Source of the DNA: Bacteroidales bacterium
GTDB taxonomy: Bacteria > Bacteroidota > Bacteroidia > Bacteroidales > F082
DNA length: 64,000 bases
Reading direction: 5' to 3'
Assembly (NCBI GenBank): GCA_015493525.1
Contig: WGCY01000053.1
Coordinates: 1-64,000, forward strand
The notes beneath the pieces were generated by a model, which ran no database searches, had not been told where the DNA came from, and was given only the letters and a program-made list of their open reading frames with translations. A program made the translations under genes and the position numbers. Shown in pieces: positions 9,169 to 18,300 of the stretch (position 1 is its first letter; each line of letters opens with the position of its first letter).

Positions 9169-9490
9169 ACCGGTTGTATTTCCTCAAAATTCAATTCTGT
9201 TTTGATTAAACAAATGTAAAAAAAAGTATTGATTAAATAAAAAAAATGAATGGCATATTTGCTCTTGTGTATAACAAACGATTGCGGTACTATTAATGGT
9301 GTTTTCAATGAAGATTCATACAGTTTTGAGGAAAAAGTAATATATTTTATAAATTATTGATAAATAGTTTGTTATACGATTTCTTATCAAGCGGATATAT
9401 AAATAACCGGGATGGGTAAGAAAAAAATAAAAAAAAAGTTTGGTATTCTCAAATAGTTTCTATTTTTACCCCATCAAAATAACGAAATAA
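9169..9490. other. Divergent intergenic region with a widely spaced inverted repeat
   Basis: AT-rich region between the AraC regulator and the ilv leader. It contains a -7 element for the regulator (9211-9218), and an 11-bp perfect inverted repeat GTATAACAAAC (9269-9279) / GTTTGTTATAC (9367-9377). Near its right end is the predicted ilv promoter. No gene is seen. Confidence 0.55.
9439..9468 (+). promoter_or_regulatory. Predicted ilv operon promoter
   Basis: TTTG at 9439-9442 and TATTTTTA at 9461-9468 are separated by 18 bp, close to the Bacteroidota consensus TTTG-N19-TAnnTTTG with one mismatch in the -7 element. Transcription would start near 9475, some 16 bases before the leader-peptide ATG. 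Confidence 0.5.
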
Positions 9491-9559
9491 ATGAAAAGGG
9501 TTTTCGGAAGGATTTATGTCATTATTGCCATTCTCGTACTTGTGGGCCATACCCCATAA
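9491..9559 (+). CDS. ilv leader peptide (attenuator)
   Basis: A 22-codon open frame, ATG to TAA, placed between the predicted promoter and a terminator, directly upstream of ilvD. Ten of 22 residues are branched-chain amino acids (4 Ile, 4 Val, 2 Leu), with the core VIIAILVLV at residues 10-18, which is the hallmark of a leader that senses Ile/Val/Leu-tRNA charging. The stop codon abuts the antiterminator arm (9559-9566), so a ribosome reaching the stop would cover it, while a ribosome stalled at the Val/Leu/Ile codons would leave it free. The peptide itself is presumably degraded. The regulatory role is inferred from the arrangement; the codons and pairing are read directly. Confidence 0.8.
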   Translation: MKRVFGRIYVIIAILVLVGHTP

Positions 9560-9625
9560 CCGGAGACACTTATATAAATATTAAAATTTATGAAGCTCTC
9601 CGGTCATTATCGGGGAGCTTTTTTT
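9559..9625 (+). promoter_or_regulatory. Transcription attenuator: antiterminator and terminator of the ilv operon
   Basis: The terminator stem is AAGCTCTCCG (9593-9602) with CGGGGAGCTT (9611-9620), 10 bp including one G-U pair, an 8-base loop and a run of seven T (9619-9625). The alternative pairing is ACCGGAGA (9559-9566) with TCTCCGGT (9597-9604), 8 bp without mismatch, which uses the 5' arm of the terminator. The two structures exclude each other. Low Ile/Val/Leu should stall the ribosome in the leader peptide and favour read-through into ilvD. Confidence 0.8.
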
Positions 9626-9638
9626 AAAACAAAAAGTT

Positions 9639-11465
9639 ATGTCATATCCGTTAAGAAGTCTTACCTCCACCTCCGGGAGGAACATGGCCGGTGCCAGAAG
9701 CCTGTGGCGCGCCAATGGTATGCAGGAAAGCCAGTTTAGCAAACCTGTCATCGCTGTTGTGAATTCTTTTTCTCAATTTGTTCCGGGCCATGTGCACCTG
9801 CACGAAGCCGGCCAGCAGATTAAAAAGCTCATTGAAGCCGAAGGTTGTTTTGCTGCCGAGTTTAACACCATTGCCATCGATGATGGTATAGCCATGGGGC
9901 ACTCCGGCATGCTTTACTCGCTGCCTTCGCGCGACCTGATTGCCGACAGTGTGGAATATGTGTGCAACGCCCATACCGTGGATGCCATGATTTGCATTAG
10001 CAACTGTGACAAAATTACCCCCGGCATGATGATGGCTGCCATGCGGCTGAATATCCCCACGGTTTTTGTCTCCGGTGGCCCCATGGAAGCCGGTACACGC
10101 AAAGGTAAAAATTATGACCTGGTGGATGCCATGGTACTCGCTGCGGATGAGTCGGTAAGTGATGATGAACTGCACGAAGTGGAGAAAATAGCCTGTCCCA
10201 CCTGCGGTTCCTGCTCTGGGATGTTCACCGCCAACTCCATGAACTGCCTGAACGAAGCACTGGGATTGGCACTTCCGGGAAATGGTACGGTGGTGGCTAC
10301 CCACAAGAACAGGGAATATATGCTTGAAAAAGCAGCTGAACTAATCGTGGAGAACACTTTCCGCTATTACCGCGATGGTGATGACAGTGTTTTGCCCCGC
10401 TCCATCGCTACCCGCGATGCCTTTGTTAATGCCATGTCGGTGGACATTGCCATGGGCGGTTCCACCAATACGGTGTTGCACCTGCTGGCCATTGCCCACG
10501 AGGCAGAAGTGGATTTTAGCATGAAAGACATTGATGCGCTTTCGCGGAAAATCCCCAATCTCTGTAAGGTATCGCCCAGTTCGGATTACCACATGCAGGA
10601 TGTAAACCGTGCCGGTGGCGTTTTGGGCATTATGGGCGAATTGGAAAAAGCGGGTTTAATCGATGCCTCTGTAAAACGGGTGGATACCCCGGATGTGAAA
10701 GCAGCTGTTGAACAATTTGACATCAACCGCCGTTCGCATACTTCCGAAGCAGAGGAAATATATTCCAGCGCACCGGCTTTTGTCCCCAATTTACGCATGG
10801 CTTCCCAGGACAATCATTTTAAAACCCTTGACCTTGACCGGGAAAAGGGTTGCTTCCGCGATGTGGAACATGCCTATAACAAGGATGGCGGGCTGGCCGT
10901 ACTGTTTGGCAACATTGCCCGCACAGGGAGTATTGTGAAAACGGCAGGTGTGGTACCCTCCATGTTTGCCTTTAGCGGAACAGCAAAAGTTTTTGAATCT
11001 CAGGAAGATGCCGTGGAAGGAATCCTTACCGGGAAAGTGGAAAAAGGCGACGTGGTGGTCATTCGTTACGAGGGGCCCAAAGGCGGGCCGGGCATGCAGG
11101 AGATGCTTTACCCCACCTCTTACCTGAAATCAAAATTGCTGGATAAAGATTGTGCTTTGATTACCGATGGGCGATTTTCAGGAGGGACTTCCGGACTATC
11201 CGTTGGCCATGTATCGCCCGAAGCAGCTGCCGGTGGCGAAATTGCCCTTGTCGAAGAAGGAGATATCATTGAATTTAATATCGCCGAACGGAAAATCCAT
11301 TTGCAGGTTTCAGATGAAGAACTTGAGAACAGAAGACAAAAGCAACTCGCCCGAGGCGACAAAGCTTATACGCCGCTTACCCGTAACCGGAATATCCCGG
11401 CTTCGTTGAAAGCTTATGCCAGCCTGGTTAGCTCAGCAGACAGGGGAGCCGTACGGATGATATGA
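9639..11465 (+). CDS. ilvD: Dihydroxy-acid dehydratase
   Basis: A 608-residue cytoplasmic enzyme of the IlvD/Edd family. It dehydrates 2,3-dihydroxy-isovalerate and 2,3-dihydroxy-3-methylvalerate to the 2-oxo acids that precede Val/Leu and Ile. Cluster-binding cysteines are visible at Cys123 ([10 protein letters not shown]) and Cys192 ([15 protein letters not shown]), and the N-terminal [13 protein letters not shown] has Ser rather than Cys, as in the oxygen-labile [4Fe-4S] E. coli-like type. Asp81/Asp82 ([12 protein letters not shown]) and the C-terminal [21 protein letters not shown] motif are intact. The length is normal. It is the first structural gene after the attenuator, with the ATG only 14 bases after the T run. 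Confidence 0.97.
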   Translation: MSYPLRSLTSTSGRNMAGARSLWRANGMQESQFSKPVIAVVNSFSQFVPGHVHLHEAGQQIKKLIEAEGCFAAEFNTIAIDDGIAMGHSGMLYSLPSRDLIADSVEYVCNAHTVDAMICISNCDKITPGMMMAAMRLNIPTVFVSGGPMEAGTRKGKNYDLVDAMVLAADESVSDDELHEVEKIACPTCGSCSGMFTANSMNCLNEALGLALPGNGTVVATHKNREYMLEKAAELIVENTFRYYRDGDDSVLPRSIATRDAFVNAMSVDIAMGGSTNTVLHLLAIAHEAEVDFSMKDIDALSRKIPNLCKVSPSSDYHMQDVNRAGGVLGIMGELEKAGLIDASVKRVDTPDVKAAVEQFDINRRSHTSEAEEIYSSAPAFVPNLRMASQDNHFKTLDLDREKGCFRDVEHAYNKDGGLAVLFGNIARTGSIVKTAGVVPSMFAFSGTAKVFESQEDAVEGILTGKVEKGDVVVIRYEGPKGGPGMQEMLYPTSYLKSKLLDKDCALITDGRFSGGTSGLSVGHVSPEAAAGGEIALVEEGDIIEFNIAERKIHLQVSDEELENRRQKQLARGDKAYTPLTRNRNIPASLKAYASLVSSADRGAVRMI

Positions 11466-11519
11466 AAAGGAAAAAGGCAAAAGGAAAAAGATAAAAGACA
11501 AAAGGAAAAAGATAAAAAA
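11465..11519. repeat. Purine-rich simple repeat after ilvD
   Basis: Starting inside the ilvD stop codon there are about 55 bases of repeated AAAAGGAAAAAGGCAAAAG/AAAAAGATAAAAGAC units. A 19-base copy of the same sequence stands after the TPR-like gene at 45117-45135. Confidence 0.7.
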
Positions 11520-11526
11520 GCTTGAA

Positions 11527-11636
11527 TGACAACTTTTTGACCACTGCCTGACGATTGAATGACAACTGTTTGACCACTGCCTGACAACCGTTTGACAACT
11601 CTCTGACAACTGTCTGACAATTGTTTGACCATCGAA
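11527..11636. repeat. Ten tandem copies of an 11-bp unit (TGACAACTGTT)
   Basis: TGAC recurs at 11527, 11538, 11549, 11560, 11571, 11582, 11593, 11604, 11615 and 11626, always 11 bases apart. The remaining seven positions of the unit vary (most often AACTGTT or CACTGCC). The array fills the ilvD-ilvB gap and carries no open frame of note. Confidence 0.85.
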
Positions 11637-11673
11637 CGATTAATGACCAATAACGAGTCACGAATAAAACTTG

Positions 11674-11696
11674 AAGTTTAACAGATAATCTGAACT
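11674..11696 (+). promoter_or_regulatory. Small hairpin immediately before the ilvB start
   Basis: AAGTT-TAA-CAGAT-A-ATCTG-AACTT forms two stacked 5-bp stems with a 3-base bulge. It ends two bases before the chosen ilvB ATG and could influence ribosome access; no direct evidence for a role. Confidence 0.35.
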
Positions 11697-11698
11697 TT

Positions 11699-13426
11699 AT
11701 GGAACAAGAAAATAAAATTAAAAAAATGATAGGAGCCAAAGCCGTGGTACAGTCGCTTTTGGAAGAAGGGGTCGATACCATTTTTGGCTATCCGGGTGGT
11801 GCCATTATGCCCATTTATGATGAGTTGATGGAGGAAGAAAAAGGAAAAAAGATTAAACATTTTCTTGCTCGTCACGAACAGGGAGCTGCCCATGCTGCCC
11901 AGGCTTATGCCCAGGTAAGTGGAAAAACGGGCGTTTGTTTTGCCACTTCCGGCCCCGGGGCTACCAACCTGGTTACGGGTATTGCCAACGCCTATCTCGA
12001 TTCTATCCCGGTAGTTTTTGTTACGGCACAGGTTGTTTCCAATCTTATTGGGAGTGCCGCTTTTCAGGAAACGGATATCCTCGGTATCTCTACACCGGTA
12101 ACCAAGTGGAATTATCAGGTACGCGATGCGGAAGAAATTCCGGAAATCCTGGCCAAAGCTTTTTTCATCGCGAGTACCGGCAGGCCCGGGCCTGTTTTGA
12201 TTGATATTACGAAAGATGCTTTGCTGAATTCAGTCGATTTTTCTTATGAAAAATGCACTTGGATTCGCAGTTACAATCCCAAACTGTCTCATGTAAAAAA
12301 GAGTACTGTTGCAGAGGCTGCCAGGCTGATAAACCAGGCCAAAAAGCCGATGATTCTGGCAGGCCACGGCATACTGATAGCCAAAGCTGAAAAAGAGCTG
12401 ATAACTTTGGCCGAGAAAACAGAGACTCCGGTGGCAACCACCTTACTCGGCTTGTCTGCTTTTCCGTCTGATCATCCACTTTTTGTGGGCTTTCTTGGGA
12501 TGCATGGCAGTTATAGCTCTAACATAAAAACCAACGAAGCTGATTTGCTCATTGCCATTGGGATGCGCTTTGATGACAGGGTAACCGGAAAACTTTCGGA
12601 GTACGCCAAACAGGCAAAGATTATCCATATAGAAATTGATAAATCAGAGATCAACAAAAATGTGGCCGTTGATGTGGAGATCCTGGCCGATGCCAAAGAG
12701 GCGTTGACAAAACTGTTGCCTCTGGTTGGTGATAACAAACACGAAGGGTGGTTGCAAAGCTTCCGGAAATTGGATGAAGAGGAGCAACAGGTTGTGGTGG
12801 ACAAAGAAACCAAGCCTGCCAGCGGGAAAATAAGAATGGGGGAGGTTGTTCGCCTGATTTCGGAAAAGACAAAGGGTGATGCCAATGTGATTACCGATGT
12901 GGGCCAGCACCAGATGGCGGCAGCCCGTTATTACAAATTTAAACGTCCCAACAGCTTGGTTACCTCGGGTGGGATGGGGACGATGGGCTTTGGCCTTCCG
13001 GCAGCCATTGGCACCAAAATTGCCATGTCCGGCAAGGAGGCTGTCCTCTTTGTTGGTGATGGTGGTTTCCAAATGACCATCCAGGAACTGGGAACAATCC
13101 TGCAATACAAGACGGCAGTGAAAATCGTTCTGCTTAATAATAATTTTCTTGGAATGGTGCGCCAGTGGCAGGATTTGTTTTACGACAAGAGATATGCCTC
13201 TACCGAGCTTGTTAACCCTGATTTTGTTAAGATTGCAGAGGGCTTTGGTATTCCCGGAAAACAGGTAAGCAAGCGTGAAGATCTGGATGCCGCACTTGAT
13301 GAGATGCTGGCTTCAAAGACAGCTTACCTGTTGGAAGTGTCCATCGAAAAAGAAGGAAATATTTTTCCCATGATTGAACCGGGTAAGTCCGTTTCCGAAA
13401 TTATTCTCAAACCTCATAATCATTAG
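11699..13426 (+). CDS. ilvB: Acetolactate synthase, large (catalytic) subunit
   Basis: A 575-residue ThDP-dependent enzyme joining two pyruvates, or pyruvate and 2-oxobutyrate, in the first common step of Val/Leu/Ile synthesis. The three expected domains are in order: the N-terminal PYR domain with the catalytic Glu in [17 protein letters not shown] and the [25 protein letters not shown] stretch; a central FAD-binding domain (about 190-350); and the C-terminal PP domain with the ThDP motif [14 protein letters not shown]...[12 protein letters not shown]. Length is normal. Start choice: ATG at 11699; an in-frame ATG ten codons on (MIGAKAVVQ) matches the usual start of the family better and cannot be excluded. 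ilvN follows after 10 bases. Confidence 0.96.
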   Translation: MEQENKIKKMIGAKAVVQSLLEEGVDTIFGYPGGAIMPIYDELMEEEKGKKIKHFLARHEQGAAHAAQAYAQVSGKTGVCFATSGPGATNLVTGIANAYLDSIPVVFVTAQVVSNLIGSAAFQETDILGISTPVTKWNYQVRDAEEIPEILAKAFFIASTGRPGPVLIDITKDALLNSVDFSYEKCTWIRSYNPKLSHVKKSTVAEAARLINQAKKPMILAGHGILIAKAEKELITLAEKTETPVATTLLGLSAFPSDHPLFVGFLGMHGSYSSNIKTNEADLLIAIGMRFDDRVTGKLSEYAKQAKIIHIEIDKSEINKNVAVDVEILADAKEALTKLLPLVGDNKHEGWLQSFRKLDEEEQQVVVDKETKPASGKIRMGEVVRLISEKTKGDANVITDVGQHQMAAARYYKFKRPNSLVTSGGMGTMGFGLPAAIGTKIAMSGKEAVLFVGDGGFQMTIQELGTILQYKTAVKIVLLNNNFLGMVRQWQDLFYDKRYASTELVNPDFVKIAEGFGIPGKQVSKREDLDAALDEMLASKTAYLLEVSIEKEGNIFPMIEPGKSVSEIILKPHNH

Positions 13427-13436
13427 TCTTCTTATT

Positions 13437-13973
13437 ATGAAAAAAGAATTCACCCTATCGCTGTTTACCGAAAACCATATTGGTTTGCTTAACCAGGTAA
13501 CCGTGATTTTGACACGACGGCAAATCAATATTGAAAGTGTAACAGCTTCCGAGTCGGCTGTGAAAGGAGTCCACCTCATTACGCTGGTAGTGTACACAAC
13601 CGACGAACTGGTAAAAAAAGTGGCCGGACAAATGGAAAAACTCATCGATGTGATTAAAGTTTTTGTCCATACCGGTGAGGAGATTATCCACGAGGAAGTG
13701 GCTTTGTATAAAGTACGTACCGAAGAGTTGATGGCCAGCAACAAAATAGAACAGATTGTGAGAAAAAATCATGCCCATTTTCTGGAGATAACCCCTGACT
13801 ATGTGGTGATTGAACGTACCGGGCACAAAGATGAAACCACTGAGCTGTTTGAAAAGCTCCATCCCTACGGTGTTTTGCAGTTTGCACGTTCGGGTAGAGT
13901 AGCTATCACCAAACAAATCAAGGAGTTGGTACAGTATCTCGAAGAGATGGATGCGGAAAGGAACAAAGAATAA
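13437..13973 (+). CDS. ilvN: Acetolactate synthase, small (regulatory) subunit
   Basis: A 178-residue partner of IlvB that binds valine and gives feedback control. The N-terminal ACT domain is clear (FTLSLFTENHIGLLNQVTVILTRRQINIESVTAS, then GVHLITLVVYTT), followed by the second ACT-like/C-terminal domain (LYKVRTEELM ... HAHFLEITPDYVVIERTGHKDET). The frame is open further upstream into ilvB; the ATG at 13437 was chosen because the conserved MKKEFTLSLF start begins there and it leaves a 10-base gap after ilvB. Length is as expected for the long small-subunit type. Confidence 0.95.
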   Translation: MKKEFTLSLFTENHIGLLNQVTVILTRRQINIESVTASESAVKGVHLITLVVYTTDELVKKVAGQMEKLIDVIKVFVHTGEEIIHEEVALYKVRTEELMASNKIEQIVRKNHAHFLEITPDYVVIERTGHKDETTELFEKLHPYGVLQFARSGRVAITKQIKELVQYLEEMDAERNKE

Positions 13974-14149
13974 ATCTTTACAAAAGACAAATCGCAATGA
14001 ATCAAATGACAAAAAATCACAATTTTCAAAAATTTGCATGAGAAAGTTTAGTATTTCTTTTATTCTGACATTTGGGTTTACTTGTTTTTTGTAATTTGAA
14101 TTTTGATATTTATCTGATTTATAAATGTTTAACAATAAAAAAATTACCT

Positions 14150-15196
14150 ATGGCAAAAATTAATTTCGGCGGCGTGGTTGAAAACGTCGTTACACGTGAA
14201 GAGTTCCCTTTGGAAAAGGCCCGCGAAGTATTAAAAAACGAGACCATCGCTGTACTCGGCTATGGCGTTCAGGGTCCCGGACAATCATTGAATCTTAAAG
14301 ACAACGGTTTTAATGTGATTGTCGGACAACGAAAAGATTCTCCTACCTGGGAAAAAGCCGTAAAAGATGGCTGGGTACCCGGAAAAGACTTGTTTGAGTT
14401 GGAAGAAGCCTGTGAAAAAGCAACCATTATCCAGTATCTGCTTTCCGATGCCGGCCAGATAGCTTTATGGCCCATGGTGAAAAAACACCTCACTACCGGA
14501 AAAGCACTGTACTTTTCGCATGGCTTTGGCATCACGTACAAAGACCAGACGGGTATAGTACCTCCTGATGACGTGGATGTTATCCTGATTGCCCCCAAAG
14601 GTTCGGGAACTTCGCTCAGGCGGATGTTCGTTGCCGGAAAAGGGCTTAATTCAAGCTATGCTGTTTTTCAGGATGCTACCGGAAAAGCCAGGGATCGTGT
14701 GCTGGCTCTCGGCGTCGGCGTCGGCTCGGGCTACCTTTTTGAAACAGATTTCAAACGGGAGGTTTTCAGTGACTTGACCGGGGAACGTGGCGTACTCATG
14801 GGTGCCATCGCCGGTATCATGGAAGCACAGTATAACAAGCTGCGTTCCATGGGGCATTCTCCTTCGGAAGCTTTTAATGAAACCGTGGAAGAGCTGACAC
14901 AGAGCCTGCTCCCGCTGGTGGGCGAAAACGGTATGGACTGGATGTATGCCAATACTTCTACTACCGCCCAGCGGGGTGCCCTCGACTGGAAAAACCTTTT
15001 TCGCGATGCCGTGGCTCCTGTTTTTGATAAACTCTACGAGAGTGTGGCTACCGGAAACGAAGCCCGTATCACCATCGAAGCCAATCGCCAGCCCGACTAT
15101 CGCGAAAAATTACAAAAGGAGCTGGACGAGATTCACAATTCTGAGATGTGGCAGACCGGTGCTACCGTGAGGAAGTTACGACCGGAAAACAACTAA
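14150..15196 (+). CDS. ilvC: Ketol-acid reductoisomerase
   Basis: A 348-residue class I enzyme that isomerises and reduces acetolactate/acetohydroxybutyrate with Mg2+ and NAD(P)H. The Rossmann motif GYGVQGPGQSLNL is at about 39-51, followed by VIVGQRKDS (cofactor-specificity loop). The C-terminal knotted domain has ETDFKREVFSDLTGERGVLMG and EETVEEL-like metal-ligand stretches. The upstream frame is open, but conserved sequence starts at MAKINFGG, so the ATG at 14150 is used. A 176-base AT-rich gap separates it from ilvN; no confident internal promoter was found there. It closes the ilvDBNC order; no ilvE or ilvA is in this stretch. Confidence 0.96.
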   Translation: MAKINFGGVVENVVTREEFPLEKAREVLKNETIAVLGYGVQGPGQSLNLKDNGFNVIVGQRKDSPTWEKAVKDGWVPGKDLFELEEACEKATIIQYLLSDAGQIALWPMVKKHLTTGKALYFSHGFGITYKDQTGIVPPDDVDVILIAPKGSGTSLRRMFVAGKGLNSSYAVFQDATGKARDRVLALGVGVGSGYLFETDFKREVFSDLTGERGVLMGAIAGIMEAQYNKLRSMGHSPSEAFNETVEELTQSLLPLVGENGMDWMYANTSTTAQRGALDWKNLFRDAVAPVFDKLYESVATGNEARITIEANRQPDYREKLQKELDEIHNSEMWQTGATVRKLRPENN

Positions 15197-15215
15197 TCCG
15201 GTCCTGTATTTTTTT
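15181..15215 (+). terminator. Weak terminator at the ilvC stop
   Basis: ACCGGA (15181-15186) pairs with TCCGGT (15197-15202), followed after six bases by seven T. The stem overlaps the ilvC stop codon. Confidence 0.4.
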
Positions 15216-15225
15216 AATATAAGAA

Positions 15226-15355
15226 GCTGTCCAAAAAGAGGGTTTCACGCAAAGTGCGCAAAACTTTCACGCAGAAAAAGAACTTAAATCATTATGCTAT
15301 AATGCTTTAAGTTCTTTTGCGCTTTTAGCGTGAACCTTCAAAAACTATCTTTTGT
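15226..15355. repeat. Candidate miniature inverted-repeat element
   Basis: About 130 bases starting GCTGTCCAAAAAGAGGGTTT and ending CTTCAAAAACTATCTTTTGT, with internal TTCACGCA/GCGTGAA arms. Both ends resemble those of the shorter repeat at 53851-53896 (GCTGTTCAAAAAGTGGGTTT ... CAATTACTATCTTTTTG). This suggests a small dispersed family in which this copy has an extra central hairpin. Confidence 0.45.
15276..15318. terminator. Bidirectional hairpin between converging ilvC and lipase-like gene
   Basis: AAAAGAACTTAAA (15276-15288) pairs perfectly with TTTAAGTTCTTTT (15306-15318); inside, ATTAT pairs with ATAAT around a 3-base loop. The A/T tracts fit termination from both sides. Confidence 0.55.
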
Positions 15356-15367
15356 CCCTCCGCTTTT

Positions 15368-18300
15368 TTATTTGTTTAGCACAAAAGGAATTCTTACTTC
15401 TGTCAGAGAATCCGGAGGGGTAATTTCATTCATGGGCCGGGGCTTTTTGATGCTCCCGCTTCTGCTTATGGAGGTGCTTTCGCCCTGGTGTATTACCAGG
15501 TCTGCTTTGTCGTTTTTCAACGCCACTTCCCCTTCATATACCTTTAAAACTGTGTGCTTCGGATCTATGGAAACCATGAAGTTGCTGCTTTTGGGGAAGA
15601 AAGATGCCTGAGCTGTCCGAAATGGGACCGGCGCCTTAAAATTGAAATACCCACTTTCGAGTATGAGCCGGTTTGCAGTGTCTGTCTTAAAACTGGAACC
15701 CTGCTGAAGCATCACCAGGCTGGTAAGCCCTGCTGCCGGAATTTGTAACAGGAACCTGCCCCTGACGATATTTACCAACGAGGTGTCAGTTAATGTCAGG
15801 GAAGGTGACTGCCGGAAATCTGTAATGGTTTTGTTTCCGACTTGTACGCTGCTATTGGCGAAATCATCCCTGGGGATAAGTACCGGATACCATTTGTCGG
15901 GAAGTAACCCGTATTTTGTTGCCAGCGAATCAGGGTTATCTGTTTTTACGATAAAAACCTTTTGGCCATAGGTAATTTTGGCCAGGAGCCATTCTTGCAG
16001 GGTGGAAGCCTCTTCTCCATTGTCTGTACCATGGGCATATAGCATTTTGGTCAAGAGAAAATCACTATAAACGCCCACAGGATTTTCTGTACAGCGGTTG
16101 CCATAATAACGGATAAGAAAACGGGTTTGTTTAGGGAATTTTGTCGTATCAACAGGCTGAAAATAAATAGATTTTAAAACGAAGCGGTCGTACTTGTCCT
16201 TAAGATAATTGAAGAATAAATAGTGGAAGAAATCAGCTTCGCCCTTGAAATCCCTGTGTTGTCCGTTAAAAAGATTGTATTGCAGGAAATGCCTAAAGAC
16301 TTCCAGGAGAACGGGATAGGCCATCGAATGATTATTTTTGTTCAGGTTCCAGAAAGTTTTGTTGCTTTCCGGGATGGCTATCCTGTTATCCCCGGCCTGC
16401 CAGATGGGAGCATCAACCTGGGCCTGGTATTGGAAAGTGAGTTCTTCCAGTTTATCCAATAGCAGTGTTTTCGGCAGGTCGTATAGCGGCATCGTTTTGA
16501 TAAATGATTTTAGCATTTGTTTCAGCCTTTTTTCCTGTTCCGGTGGCGACAATATGTCGATTTGCTTTTTTCTGCCCAGGACAATGGTTTTTCCCGGTAA
16601 AAAATGGCTTTTAAGGCCATCCAGCTGGTAGGAGAGGGGAAACATACCATCGGCAGACCACTGAAGAACAAAATGTTCCAGGCCCTTTACGGTAGCCTCT
16701 TGGGCCTGTGCGGCAAGTTTTTTAAGTTGCAGCCGGTTTTTATTGTAGGCGGTCGTGTTGAATAAAGTATAAAAATGCCCGGCAGAATCGCTTTCGGTCG
16801 CTATTTGATAGATGATTTGGTTAAGCCGGGGCGGCGGTTCTTTCCTCGGTTTCAGCCCGGGGCCTGTGGTTTGTCCCGTAAACAGGGTCATGCCCAATGG
16901 AACAGGTAGTTCCTTGTAGAACACAACGGTATCGGACAGGCCTCTGTAAAGAACAATATTAAACCTGGCGTTGAGGGGTATTTTCCCCAACGAGGAGTAA
17001 TCGCCCGGGGCAGGCTCCCTGAAAGTGATTTCCGTTTTAAATTGTCCCAGGCTGTCCGTTGTTCCTGTTGGCGTGATGAGGGTAATAAATGGCAGCAAGG
17101 AATCATTTTTCAAAATGATTTTTACCCGGTAGTTTCTGGTTAGGGTATCGCCGGGCAGGCTGTCCACATGAATTTTCAGGGTGCCGAACCCGGAAACCGG
17201 CAAATAAGGTTCGGAGAAGGAGAGCTGAACCGTATTCTTCGGCAGTATAAACCGGTTGCTGTCGTATATGTAATTGGGTAAGAATGCCGTATCCATATTT
17301 GACCACCATCCGCTGTCGGGCAGGGGATGGCTCGTTAGTGTACCGTTGGATGAAAGGACAAAGCCCCCTTTTGTGGAAAAGGTTTTGGCCACCGGCTTTT
17401 TCCCGGATTGCGGGGGAAGTGTCAGCACAACCTTTCCTGAAATGGATTGGACATCGATTATGCTGTCCTGTTCCACAATGAAATCGGTGTTCAGGTCTTT
17501 TACCCGTGCTTTCGGGTTAAAGGCATACCATTTCTCTCCGGTTTTATCGCCCATGACCACATCAAAACCGCCACAGTCCTGTTTTTTTGAACGGAAACGT
17601 ACTTTGCCTTTTTGCAGGTAAATACGGACATATTCAGGCGAGGTAAAATCATAATACACAATAGAATGGGGCTGTACCATAAGGTTTCCCCAATGATATC
17701 CGTTAAGGAAAAATCCCAGTGTTGCCGAGCCATCTTTTGTCTTTAACCGGCAGAAATTGTAAACCAGCTTCTTAGGATTTTTGTATGTAAGCGGTGTACG
17801 TACGGGAATCCAGTTCTGGGTGGCATAATACCGCATGAATAACTGTCCGTTTGCATGAATGATTCTTGTTTCCGCATTTTTTAACGGTACACGGGGAATA
17901 TCATCCTGCAACAGGTCTTCAATTTTGTTAAAGACAACGGTATCTGTCGTAATGGCAGCATCTCCTTTACAAAAGTTCCCAAGGGCGGGAGAATGGATAT
18001 AGCCGTAGGCATAATGCTGCCGGTCTGCCGGAAAACCGTAACTCATTACCCCGTTTAATTTGGCCGACTGCACCGTAACAACGCCATCATCATTTGCCAG
18101 CTTGCGCAAAGCAGTTTTCACAGGATAGAGGATGTTGTCCAGCGGGTAGGTTTGTGACCGTCTGCGCATGCCGTAAATCAATGCATATTGCACATTTGGA
18201 TCCAAATGCCTGCCTTCGCTTTCCCCGGCATTCAGTTTGGCCAAAAACGGCGAATCGTAACGCAATTCACCATTGGCAAGCTGGTGTACTTTGTTGATTA

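Noticed and set aside
9269-9377. attC-like site between the regulator and ilv leader
   Set aside because: Length fits, but pairing stops after 11 bp without the spacer and L-box arrangement.
11527-11636. Possible CRISPR array
   Set aside because: The unit is 11 bases with no spacers, and no cas gene is in the window; it is a simple tandem array.
15241-15265. parS site, because of GTTTCACG
   Set aside because: The sequence continues CAAAGTGCGC rather than the palindromic half TGAAAC, so it is not a ParB target.
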